Assembly (NCBI GenBank): GCA_003550305.1
Contig: QKYT01000310.1
Coordinates: forward strand, 1-64,000
Length of the DNA: 64,000 nucleotides
From: Glomus cerebriforme
Lineage: Eukaryota > Glomeromycota > Glomeromycetes > Glomerales > Glomeraceae
Direction: 5' to 3'
This document shows positions 45,100 to 55,554 of this stretch, piece after piece. The position numbers were made by a program, and so were the translations under genes. How positions within the stretch are numbered: the first letter of the stretch is position 1; the number at the start of each line of letters is the position of its first letter. Below the pieces are notes generated by a model. It worked only from the letters and a program-made list of their open reading frames with translations. It was not told where the DNA came from and searched no databases.

Positions 45100-46596
45100 T
45101 TATATATTCGATCTAGAATAAAGTATTTCATAAGTTAAAGTAAATCTAAAATCTTTAATTACTCTATCATCTTTATATTTATTGATCAATTTCATATAAT
45201 CATCATCTTCATAAATATAATCAGTTGTAAATATAGAAAGTGTAGGTCGACCTATCCACTTCTTTAAGAATTCTTCCAAAGCTTCTAAAGAAAATTTAAA
45301 ATCATTAAAAAATCTAATTTCTCTTAAATTAGTTGGTGCTGATCTAATTAATGCCTTTAATAATTCTTCTCCATTTTCCAAAATTTTTTCATAAGTTTCT
45401 ACTTCATTAAAATTAAATATATTTAATAATAATGTATTCAAATTTTGACAAACTTTTAATAATTTTTCGAATTCGATAAAATGTTCTTTTGATGGTGAAA
45501 ATTCAAGAGATAAATATTCAATTAATGGACAATGTTCATGAATTTTATGAATAAATTCGAGAGAATCATCGTCAAAATTATCTTCAAAGAAATAATCATA
45601 GTATTTAAATAATAAAATTTCCTTAATATGACCTCCACTATTTTCTATTATATTAGAAGCTGCGTTGATTGTAATACAATCTATAAAAAGAATCTCAAGT
45701 TCAGGAAAGACAAACATTTTCGATTGTTCTTCATTAATAAAAATAAATTCACCAACAATTATTAATGTTTTCAATTTATAAAATTTTGGAAGAACCTTTT
45801 GAAACAACGTGTGTTCATAACCATCAATATATTGGAAAAATATTTTTATATGATTAAGAATATTTGCCTTTTTTTCTAACGCAAGTAGAATTTCTTCATA
45901 AGGATCATCTATAAAATAATAATATTCTTCAATATCATCCTTCCATTCAAAATTTTTTATATTTTCTTGAAATTCAATTAATTTCGCAATTCCATGATTA
46001 GCAATTTGGCTTGTATTAATAATAACAATTATCTCTATATTTTGACAGATACGTGCTATTCCATAAAAGTATGTAGAATCAATAGATGTATCACATATTA
46101 ATTCACAAAGTGTTTCGAGACATACTTTTGCTTCTGGAAAACAAAATATTTGATGTTTGATTGATCTCATATCTAAATACTTGAACTCTGTACATTTTTT
46201 CATAAATAATTCATATAATTCTTGTTGTAAAGGAAATTGAATATAAGCTAAAGAAGATATGATAGAAAGTATACTATTTATAACGTTAATATTAATACTT
46301 CTGCAGAAAGACAAATAATCAAACAAGTTTTTTTGATACAAAATTAAAGGTAATTCTATTCCTTGTCTTTCTAAGAATTCTCTAATGTCATCAGATAAAT
46401 AGGAGAAAATAACTGCGGACAAATAACTTTTATTACTATAATTGATATTATAACGCCAAGGATTTCTCCATAAAATTGGAATTCCGACTTCGCACCAAGT
46501 TCTATTGATCATTATGCATGAAAATAGTGCTTTTGAATCATCTTGTAATTCTTCAAATATCAAATAAAGGACATCTTTATTGAGGTTTGACATCAT
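45100..46596 (-). CDS. F-box protein with degenerate leucine-rich repeats
   Basis: Single exon, 498 aa. Residues about 5-47 are the F-box: LNKDVLYLIFEELQDDSKAL, then SCIMINRTWCEVGIPILWRN and PW, the ILWRNPW ending being characteristic of this family in Rhizophagus. The remainder holds irregular leucine-rich segments (YKLKTLIIVGEFIF, FPELEILFIDCITI, CPLIEYLSLEFS, CQNLNTLLLN, NLREIRFFNDFKFSLEALEE), expected to form a curved solenoid. By family, it would bind Skp1 through the F-box and present substrates to an SCF ubiquitin ligase; the target is unknown. ATG codons at 46596 and 46593 are both possible; the first is listed. A dead internal copy lies at 8.1 kb. Length and completeness look normal. 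Confidence 0.9.
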   Translation of the reverse strand: MMSNLNKDVLYLIFEELQDDSKALFSCIMINRTWCEVGIPILWRNPWRYNINYSNKSYLSAVIFSYLSDDIREFLERQGIELPLILYQKNLFDYLSFCRSININVINSILSIISSLAYIQFPLQQELYELFMKKCTEFKYLDMRSIKHQIFCFPEAKVCLETLCELICDTSIDSTYFYGIARICQNIEIIVIINTSQIANHGIAKLIEFQENIKNFEWKDDIEEYYYFIDDPYEEILLALEKKANILNHIKIFFQYIDGYEHTLFQKVLPKFYKLKTLIIVGEFIFINEEQSKMFVFPELEILFIDCITINAASNIIENSGGHIKEILLFKYYDYFFEDNFDDDSLEFIHKIHEHCPLIEYLSLEFSPSKEHFIEFEKLLKVCQNLNTLLLNIFNFNEVETYEKILENGEELLKALIRSAPTNLREIRFFNDFKFSLEALEEFLKKWIGRPTLSIFTTDYIYEDDDYMKLINKYKDDRVIKDFRFTLTYEILYSRSNI

Positions 46597-49500
46597 CTAT
46601 TCAAAAAAAAATTTTTTTTTTTTTTTTTTACAGCTAGAGTATTTTTAAATTATAGGTTCTTGCAGTATTGTAATATTTTAATTGCAGAAAAAAAAAAAAA
46701 AAGAAATTTGAAAGAAACGTAAATTATGAATAAACCTATTTACAGTATATGATAAACATGAAAATCAAACCTCGAACAGCAAATCGGATTGTTCCCTTGC
46801 GCTGCAAATAATGTTTCACGGAAAACAAATATTTTGATAAAATTAAAAATTGTACGACAATCATACATATTACAAATAATTCTTAAGGAATAACTCTGTG
46901 TTAAATTAAATATTTAAAATTGAGTTTAATAGATTTCAAAAACATAAAAGAAAATTCATTGAAATAAGAAATTTATAACCAAAAATACTTCATATTAATG
47001 CTACGAAGGCCATTTTATCTTTTACGCTTACATATGTTTTATGAGTATTTTTTTTTTAAAAATATTTATTTGTATTTATCAATTCTTTTTTACATTACAT
47101 ATATTTATTTCGAAAATTATTAATAATTTGCGAAAAATTTAGCGGAATACTTGATAACATTTAGAATTAGAGGTGAATAATTCGAGTGGAGAGTTTTACT
47201 TTGTTTTATTTTCTTTAAATTTGCTTAATTTATTTTTCTTTTTAGGGTTGGGACACGGATTCTTTTCTTTGAAAAGTTGATAAATGATTGTTATGCAATG
47301 AGATTTATTTTATGCATATTCTTCTGACTGACCGGTAAGTTTTGTAATAGGTGTATGATTTATATTTTCTTTAAGAGTATAACCAACTTTATACAGACAT
47401 TTTTTGGGGTTGATCAATTAATGTGCTGAATTTTCCAGCTCTTTTAATGAATTAATTTATGCTGATGTAACGATAAAGAAACAGTAGTTGATGGCGAGGA
47501 AATAGTTGATAAAGGAGCCAATTTTTTTCAATTAGAAATGGTATAGTATTATGATACTATTATGGATGTTATTTTACAAATTATCCAAGCCAAATGATCG
47601 CATGTCATTTGCATCCTTCGTCATTTAGTCATTATTTTTAGAAATAGTATTTATGTTAGAATTAAGTTTTTATCTATAAGAATTAATGGGTTTAAATAAT
47701 AAAATTTATATCAACATAAAAAGTAATTTCGGAAAATAATTTATTGCTTTCAATTATATTTAAATTAATGATCATGATTCACGAAAAACTTTGATCATCA
47801 AGCAAATATTTATCAGAGTTTCTATTTTTTCCTATTCTGTTATTACGTATCTTGAAATAGAAATTGGAGCCGAATAACACTTTTTTTTTATTTTGTTTAT
47901 TTTATAAAATAAATGAGTTCCCCGGAGTTTGATCTCCAAAACACAACGTACGTATTCTTATAATTTTGGCTACTCTAATCAAATACGAATTCGCAACCAT
48001 TGTTTTTTTTATGGGCATATTTTTAGAAAATATCTTTTATGTAATGTTATGATTTCAATGAAAAAAAAAAATTTTTTATTTATTTTAGGAGAAAATTCTT
48101 TTTTTTAAAAAAAGTTAAAGTGATCTGTTTATTTATTTAGAAAAAAAAGTGGGTAGATGCCAAAAAATCATTTTTTACTCTTTTTTTAGAAGGATGTTTC
48201 CTCATACTTTTACTTTCATGGAAATGAAGGAGACCACTGCAGCCAAGATTAAGTAACTTCCATTCCTACATTTATAATTCTTTTAAATAGTAATAAATTG
48301 AGTAAATAATCCATTTCACCTATATTTTACAAACAATAAATCTAATAAATTTGCTGTATGTATTGTTATATTAAAGAATATACTCTTAATCTTATATAAA
48401 ACTTTTCTTTTGTCGATACAATAGAAGAAAAAGATTTGTCTGACTCTTTCAAATTTGTACTTGTAATATAAGAAGAAAGAGTAAAAATTGAGTTTCTATG
48501 AAATATTCATGCGCATAAATGTAGAAAATTTCTAGGTAGAAACTACTATTATCTGTGCACAAATAAATTCTAATGCACCTCGAATATTGCATAGACTTTT
48601 CATTTGCAATAAAGTCTGAGTTCGTCTTTTGGCAAGAAATTTAATCTACTTCAAGAACTTTTGCAGTCTTTTTGGGGTTGTTATTAGAATTATCATGAAA
48701 GTTATGTGTTGTCATTTGTGTTTTCTGTTACATGTGAAGTAGTTCTTTTTTCTTTTTTTAAAAAATTCCCAAAGTTTAGAGTATTCATTGTATTTACCCA
48801 TGATCTTTGATTAAATTGTTAAAGTAATTTGTGATCTAAGTTTGTGATCTGAGATGAATTGTGTAAAAATATTTGTATTTGAAAGAATATTGAGTAAATA
48901 CAGTTATAGAATCTATGATGTTAGTTACATTTGTTGATAAGCAGTTATTATTAATGTTAGTTAATAAAGTTATGTGATTGGTCTGTTAAATAACATGTGG
49001 GATATGAAGTTACTATTTCAAATACATAATATGTAATTTTCTTATTCCTTTTGTATGTTCAAACCAATATCCAGTCCAACAAAAATAATTATATTTTAAT
49101 TTTGAATACCGCATGTTCATTGTTTATTTTCATAATGTAATGTTTGCATATTAGTAATATTAATAATTGGCATTTTTTTCATGCCAATATTCATAACGCC
49201 AGGATTTAGAAAAAAGGATCCTTTTATCAATAGAAATTATTGAGGATAATTATCAATCATATGATTTTCTTTATTTTGAATGTATCATCAACTCAAATGA
49301 TGGCTAATATTGAGGTAAGTGAATGTGACCATTAAAATTTTCGATTGCCTCGCAAAATTCCCTTTACATCAATCATATTTTGCTACAATTTGCTCCCTTA
49401 TATAATTTTTAAATAATTCCACCATCTATTTTTTAATATAATTATTTATTTCTTTTGCATATTGAATTTATTTTACTTGTGAAAATTATAAAGGAATATT

Positions 49501-49997
49501 CTTTAGTAAAAATTTTTGATATCTTAGATTACTTTCTTGCATTTTCAGCTTTTTGGAAAAATATCAGATATAATGATTCATTTTAAATTTCTTTTTTTTT
49601 AAAAAAAAATAAGACCATGGTAAATTCTTAAATTAAGAAGAGTCCATTATTTTATATACTTTTTAAAATCTTGGCGTAATCTATGCTGGGTGATGAACTT
49701 GTGATCTAAGCAAATGGATGCAATGAACTTATAATATCTAAGCAAATGGCCAAATGCTCGCTCAACTGCCCGTCTTCTCATAAATTTGAAGCCAGAAAAA
49801 ATTTGGGAAATTTCAACGATGAGCTCGCCCAAAAATAGTTGTACTCCAGAGTGAACATACATTATCCATCAAGTATTATATACCATTACATTGAAGTTTT
49901 AAATCTCTAAAAAATCTCTTTTCTTTTAATACAGTTATTTTTTTTTTTGTTAGCTTCCTTTATTTGGATCCTTCAGTTATGTTGAATCTGTCTTGCA
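46597..49997. other. Long gene-free AT-rich stretch
   Basis: Contains many A/T tracts and exon-like donor sites without open frames (CCGGTAAGTTTTG near 47333, GAGGTAAGTGAATG near 49310). A minus-strand frame at 49647-49862 (RRRAVERAFGHLLRYYKF) faintly recalls DDE transposase ends but is too short to call. No gene is supported. Confidence 0.4.
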
Positions 49998-49999
49998 AG

Positions 50000-50381
50000 A
50001 TATGAGTTTGTTCATCTTGACTGAGATTGGAACTTGGCCTTTCATTTCTTGGTGTTCAATGTTAACAACTTGGAGATAATTACATCCTAAATGAACACAA
50101 CCAATAATTAGGTAATGAAGATATGAGTTTGTTCATCAACCTGACTGAGATATTTATTTTTTAAGCCAAGGTTCCCGTTTTTTATGCTTTGATGGGCATT
50201 CCTTGGCTTAATGATCTGTGGTTTTCCAGCACCTGACACAATAACCCCTATAATTTTTAGGGATTAATGCGCAGGTGCTTATCCAATGTTTACTTGACTT
50301 GCAGTAAATGCAACAATCTGTTATATAATTTTAAAATTTCTTATATTAAATATCTTGGGGTTCAATGTAAATAACTTGGAG
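50000..50381. repeat. Direct repeats flanking a double hairpin
   Basis: GATATGAGTTTGTTCATC occurs at about 49,999 and 50,120, each followed by a TGACTGAGA phrase. TCTTGGTGTTCAATGTTAAC plus AACTTGGAG at 50,047-50,075 recurs with few changes at 50,352-50,380. The second pair brackets the hairpin block described next. Confidence 0.75.
50161..50279. repeat. Two adjacent perfect hairpins, the second nested
   Basis: TTAAGCCAAGG (50161-50171) pairs perfectly with CCTTGGCTTAA (50201-50211). Then AGCACCTG (50228-50235) pairs with CAGGTGCT (50272-50279), enclosing CCCTA/TAGGG (50246-50262). Local GC content is raised. The flanking direct repeats suggest an inserted foldback or MITE-like element. Confidence 0.8.
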
Positions 50382-52449
50382 CATGAGTCTGAGTGCCTTT
50401 GTATCATCTACTGGTATCTGTTAATAATAAAATGTTGAAAGGATAATTTAAGCATGCTTCTGGCTGCAAAAAGTGAGATTGATATCCATTTGTGCTAAAT
50501 CTGGATTACAGTATCATTTTCATTTAATCTTAGTTCAATTATAATAATTAAATGATCTTGAAACAACTTTCAAAATTCTTTAGAGTTATTATTATGTATT
50601 ATATTGTAAGATACTGAAGATATTATTGAGTAAATTGTTGTATATTCTTCTTTAATAAATTAAGTTATAAATGATAATGCAGTCAAGATTTAGTATCATA
50701 TACACAAATTTTATGATGTGCTAATGTATAAAAAGTCATCGAGTAAATGTGTAATAAATATTTGTTTATGTGCAAAATATTTTATATTGTAAGAAGTAAT
50801 TCGTGCTTATCCATCATATGTTTTCATTGCATTTTGAAATGTAATCTTTAGCTTATTTGTGAATATTATTAAGATTATTAAATCCATTTGAAATATCAAT
50901 ATTGTTTCTGAAGTTATTTCATAACTGATTCCTAATAAAATCAAAAATATGAATATTTAAATTTTCTTTTATTTGACTTGATAAAAAGAAATGATTTAAT
51001 AAAGTTGTATGTAGAGTTTAAAATGGGTTATTCATTTTTTAAAATTAATATTGAAGAAATAATTTTGTATTTATAATTTGAGTAATAATAATTAAGACAA
51101 AAACATGATTGATTTATTCAGTTTTTTTTTATTTTTTTTCTTAAAAAAAAAAAGAAAAGATTATTTTCGGTTAGATTTTTCAAATTCGGCCACCATAAAA
51201 TTCCTGTTGATAATCATGTATTTTTCCGAAAGAAATGCTACATATTTGGCTTGAAACTGAGGCTTATGCATCATATCAATCATATCAAAACAAAAGATGT
51301 TATTAAATCTAAACTTATTATTATTAATTTATTAATTTATGGGAAGAAATGATTGGTGACATCACAGATTGAGATAATCTTGACTCTATTATTAATATTT
51401 AATTGTTATCATCAAATATTTTCTCCCATCATGTACAGTAATGTACAGTAAATACAATCTAAGCCAAGAAATTCATTTATCCATTATTATTATTTATACA
51501 CTGGATTAGATTTTTTTATTATGTGGCTATACTTGCACGAAAATGAACAATCCCGCTGTCTTTATTAATTTTATTCCTGAAATGATTCATCAGAAAGTTC
51601 AATAATCTTTTCAAAATTTTTTTTCTAGCAAGCCTTGTTACAAAATCAAAGTTACACAGACCGTGAACAGCAAATATCTCGTGATGTAGTTTTAAAATAA
51701 TGTGTGTTGACGACATATTGTTCCTTCAAAATTTTTATATTACTAATGTTGTATCACAAATTTTAATTTAAGTTTAATGCTGGTCATGCACATTTTAGAT
51801 TAGTGAAACAATAAATAATAAAAACTTCAATTTTTATAGTTTTTTTTTAAAAAAAAAAAAAATAAGAAGCTTACGAAAAACCCTACAAAATTGGAAATGT
51901 TGTTATTTTTACATTTTTCATTAAAAATATAATCAATTCTCCTTAAATTCCTTCCCTTTCTAATTTTAACTCTGCTTATTGTCTATAAATAATGAACAAT
52001 CCACTATTCAATATAGCAAAATGTTCAAATTGATAACAAATTCCTGCCTTATAGTGACATGAAAATTCTCTATTTCTCATTCTGCTCTGCGTCCTTTCTG
52101 TTGCTCATAGTTTCTGAACAAGTAAAAAATTCTCTGTTTGCAAATTATAATGTTTTTTCTTTGTCATTACTAACACCTAATACTGATTCCAAATAATACA
52201 ATTTTTAGTGGTTTTATTACTTGGTACTCTCTCGCATATTACATAAGGGATCATGACTTTATTGATCACGCATTTTTTAGAAATCTCTGAAAGCCATCAT
52301 TTATTATTCGCGAGTACCAATTTAGAATACGCAATATATTAACGAATTTTGCTTCAGTTATACCGACCAACTAACCAACATTAACAATTGATACAGATGA
52401 TTCTATGATGTTGTTAATAATATTGATTTATTTTAATTAAAATGTTGAC
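50382..52449. other. AT-rich intergenic sequence
   Basis: TGTACAGTAATGTACAGTAA is a short tandem repeat near 51,433. A 65-codon minus-strand frame at 51519-51716 is unrecognised. No gene is supported. Confidence 0.4.
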
Positions 52450-53097
52450 TTCATGGTATGCTTAGGTGGATTGGATTTTACGGAAGATGCACCAGCGCAT
52501 ATAACATCGGGTGCAGCGTCAGCTGCATTAACTAGCATATTGTATCAAATTAGAAAATCATGGTACGGATGAATTAATGGAAGTAGCACTTATACGACTA
52601 ATATAAGAATTTGCTGTTAGTAATTTAGCGGCTTCTACTGTATATGTGGTTCAATATGGATGAGAATATATTAAAGATTAAAAAGAAAATTATAACTTGC
52701 ATCACTCATCAGGAAGTTGGTGTGTTATTCCATTATCAGCTATAGCATTGTGGAATTGTTGGTGGTACATTATGTAATTTTACTTTTAAATTAAAGCATT
52801 TTATTGGATTGGATTTTAATAATGCATTAGATGTATGGTATATGCGGATTTGGTGAGAAAAATATGAATGTTTCCAACAGTAATTAAAACATATTTTAAA
52901 TTTGCACGAAGAATTTGCAACTTTAGGTGAGAAGAGATCGGTCATTGGGATCAAATTTGCCGATAGTCGTGCTAGTAGTTTTGCTAACATTATGTAGAAA
53001 ATTCCTGATTTTAAGGTTGAGATAGTTGACGATGATTCTGAAGAACGTCACATTGATTATTGGATAAATTGGCATATTATTAGCTTGCCAGTATAAT
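52450..53097 (+). pseudogene. Coding relic of an unknown protein
   Basis: Three-frame reading gives GGLDFTEDAPAHITSGAASA, ALTSILYQIR, ELMEVAL, NLAASTVYVVQYG, ITCITHQEVGVLFHYQL, then KLKHFIGLDFNNALDVWYM, LHEEFATLGEKRSVIGIKFA, DSRASSFANIM and DFKVEIVDDDSEERHIDYWI. The order is collinear over about 650 bp, with at least five frame breaks and several stops. This was clearly a protein-coding exon. I do not recognise the family; no intact copy is in the window. Confidence 0.6.
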
Positions 53098-53833
53098 ATC
53101 TAAATACTATTTAAAATTCTAAATACCGCCACTTCTATATATGGATAATACTAATGATGATAACTTCCTATATAACTAGATTCCAATTAACTTACATTTT
53201 TAAATCACACATTTAAAAAAATAAACAATTTTTATATAGTAATTATGTTATTCTAATACTCTTTATTGTGTTTTTTTTAAGACCGCAATAAATATCTACA
53301 GTATAAAAAAAAAATAAAATAAAGACGGTCAAAAATATTCTTGAATGGTTTGATTTTTTATTGTTTCGCAAATGATAAACAAGACATATAATTTCACAAT
53401 TTCGTACAACCGAATTAAATTGGTATTTTTGTTATGATGTTATGTGTTTAATTTTTGAGGACAAATGTATAAATAATTTAAAGAAATGATATTTTAAAGA
53501 GAAAGATATTATTTTATTTATTATAAATCCATCCCAATCCCATTTTTAATGCAGGTTAAAAGTTATAGTTTTCCGGCTGGAATTACAAAATTAGGTATTA
53601 AAAATTTTATTACTTTTTTTTTGTTTTTTGTTTTTATGAATTTGTAATTCCGGTTGGTGATGGGAATACCGATGTGCACTCCATTTCCTATGCTATTCAC
53701 TATGGCAGATCTGCAATATGCATAATTGGTGAACCTATTGTTTGCTATCAACTTAACTTTATTTAGTTAATCATGGCGCGCAAATGTTAAAATAGGGTAA
53801 CATACGCCCGATATGCAATTATGTAATCATAAT
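53098..53833. other. Upstream region of the second F-box gene
   Basis: AT-rich; GTAATTCC-type words (GGAATTACAAAATTAGG near 53,579 and its inverse TTTGTAATTCC near 53,640) form an imperfect inverted pair about 60 bp apart. No gene is supported. Confidence 0.4.
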
Positions 53834-53842
53834 TATAAATAA
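53834..53842 (+). promoter_or_regulatory. TATA-like box for the F-box/C2H2 gene
   Basis: TATAAATAA lies 74 bp upstream of the ATG at 53908, with a T-tract between them. The spacing fits a TATA element with a short leader; this is based on sequence alone. Confidence 0.45.
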
Positions 53843-53907
53843 GGATTGTTTTTTTTTCATAGCCTTAACTATATTCACGTCTTCCCACTTTTTAATTACT
53901 TTCAAAA

Positions 53908-55554
53908 ATGTCACTTTCAGAAGATTGTATTTGGGAAATCTTGCAATATCTTTCAGATGATAAAAAATCATTATATTCATGCTTACTTACAAACAGATTA
54001 TTTTGTCGAATTGTTGTACAAATATTATGGAGAAATCCGTGGAATCAGTGGATAAATATTAATTATAAATGTGATGATGATTCAAGAGAACAAATTTATT
54101 GGAATTCACTCGGAAGAACAATATCTAAATGTTTTTCAAAAGAAATTAAACAATCTTCATCTCTCTTAAAAAAACATAAACAAAATCGGTTATTACAACA
54201 ACAACCTTTATTCAATTACGTTTCATATATTCAAATAATTTCAGCGGAAGTAATCGATAAATTAATCAAATATATATTTGATGATATCAATAATAGACAA
54301 ACTGAACAAAAATTTAACAAAAAGTTTTGGCTATTTTTCATGAATCGATGTAGTAGGATTAAATCTCTTAACATGCCAAGGTTTAACCTTTTTGAATATC
54401 CTGCATCAAAGATTTCTTTATCATCACTTTCCACTTTAAAGGTTATTGTATCATATCCTAAAGAAATAATTTTTGAATTATCGAAAAATATTAATACATT
54501 AAAACGTATTGAATTCCGTTTGGATAATACAATTGGAAATTCAAATAATGATGATAATATTAAAACCCTTATTCTCTCACAAAAAAATTTGAAAGAGATA
54601 AAATTTATATTTTTTAGAGAACATACATTATTTTTTAATCAAGATATGATTAAACAACTTTCTCAAACTTTAAGAGTTCTTGAACTTTGTAATTGCACTT
54701 TTATACCCATTCAAACGATTTCTAATTTCATTAATATAACGGAATTAAAAATTTGTTTTAATAGTTTTATGTATAATGGAGAAGGCGTTAACAATTTAAG
54801 AGATGTTTTTTTACCAAAGCTTGAAACGCTTTCCTTGATAAATTTTAGAGATAGAGATTTAATCTTTTTATCTAAATTAATAGAAACTACACAAGGTTCT
54901 CTTAAAATTCTTAATGTTCATACTAATAGTACTGATACAACACCTGCAATATTATTTTCAATATCTGGATTATTATTACCAACATCACCAATATTATTAC
55001 CAACATCATCAATCAAATTATATCTTCATACAATTCAGACAGCATGTCCAAATATTGAAGTTTTACCAGTATGGTTAAATTCGGAAACTGTTTTGCAAGA
55101 TTTTGAAGATTTATTAAAATCTTGTTCAAAAATCAGAAAAATCATTATTCATGCTACAACACCATTCAATGATATTCCGACTAAAAGTATTTTAGATTTA
55201 TTAGCTTTAAAATCATCATCTTTATTTTTGAATAATATTCATTTAATTGGTCAATGGAAATTTTCTAATTCGGAACTTGAAAACTTTTTTGATCTATGGA
55301 AAGAAATGAAAAGAAAACCAATAGAATGTTTTTCACATAATAATGTTTATTATATTTATATTAAATCTAATTATATTATTAAATATTTTCAACAATATAA
55401 ATGTATCATTTGTTCTAAAGCATTTGATCGATTAGAATCCGCTAATCATCACATTATAATCCATCATTTTGGTTCATGTCCATACAAATGTTGGAATGAT
55501 TGTGGGGATGATCATTTATCCAATTTTATTTATATTACATCAAATTATTGTTAA
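53908..55554 (+). CDS. F-box/leucine-rich protein with C-terminal C2H2 zinc finger
   Basis: Single exon, 548 aa. F-box at residues 1-45 (SLSEDCIWEILQYLSDDKKS, then FCRIVVQILWRNPW). The middle has LRR-like segments (TLRVLELCNCTFIPI, NITELKICFNSF, LPKLETLSLINFRDRDL, SLKILNVH). A small in-frame duplication gives LLLPTSPILLPTSS near residues 355-368. The last 50 residues contain CIICSKAFDRLESANHHIII followed by HH: C499-x2-C502-x12-H515-x3-H519, a canonical C2H2 finger, then CPYKCWNDCGDDH, a possible second half-finger. By family, the F-box recruits Skp1/Cullin; the zinc finger could bind nucleic acid or a substrate. The finger is unusual for an F-box/LRR protein and is in the same uninterrupted frame. 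The start is the first ATG after the TATA-like box and fits the F-box directly. Confidence 0.9.
   Translation: MSLSEDCIWEILQYLSDDKKSLYSCLLTNRLFCRIVVQILWRNPWNQWININYKCDDDSREQIYWNSLGRTISKCFSKEIKQSSSLLKKHKQNRLLQQQPLFNYVSYIQIISAEVIDKLIKYIFDDINNRQTEQKFNKKFWLFFMNRCSRIKSLNMPRFNLFEYPASKISLSSLSTLKVIVSYPKEIIFELSKNINTLKRIEFRLDNTIGNSNNDDNIKTLILSQKNLKEIKFIFFREHTLFFNQDMIKQLSQTLRVLELCNCTFIPIQTISNFINITELKICFNSFMYNGEGVNNLRDVFLPKLETLSLINFRDRDLIFLSKLIETTQGSLKILNVHTNSTDTTPAILFSISGLLLPTSPILLPTSSIKLYLHTIQTACPNIEVLPVWLNSETVLQDFEDLLKSCSKIRKIIIHATTPFNDIPTKSILDLLALKSSSLFLNNIHLIGQWKFSNSELENFFDLWKEMKRKPIECFSHNNVYYIYIKSNYIIKYFQQYKCIICSKAFDRLESANHHIIIHHFGSCPYKCWNDCGDDHLSNFIYITSNYC

Noticed and set aside
49647..49862. Minus-strand frame with RRRAVERAFGHLLRYYKF as a DDE transposase end
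   Set aside because: The phrase is only faintly like IS5/Harbinger C-termini and no catalytic motif or second exon was found.
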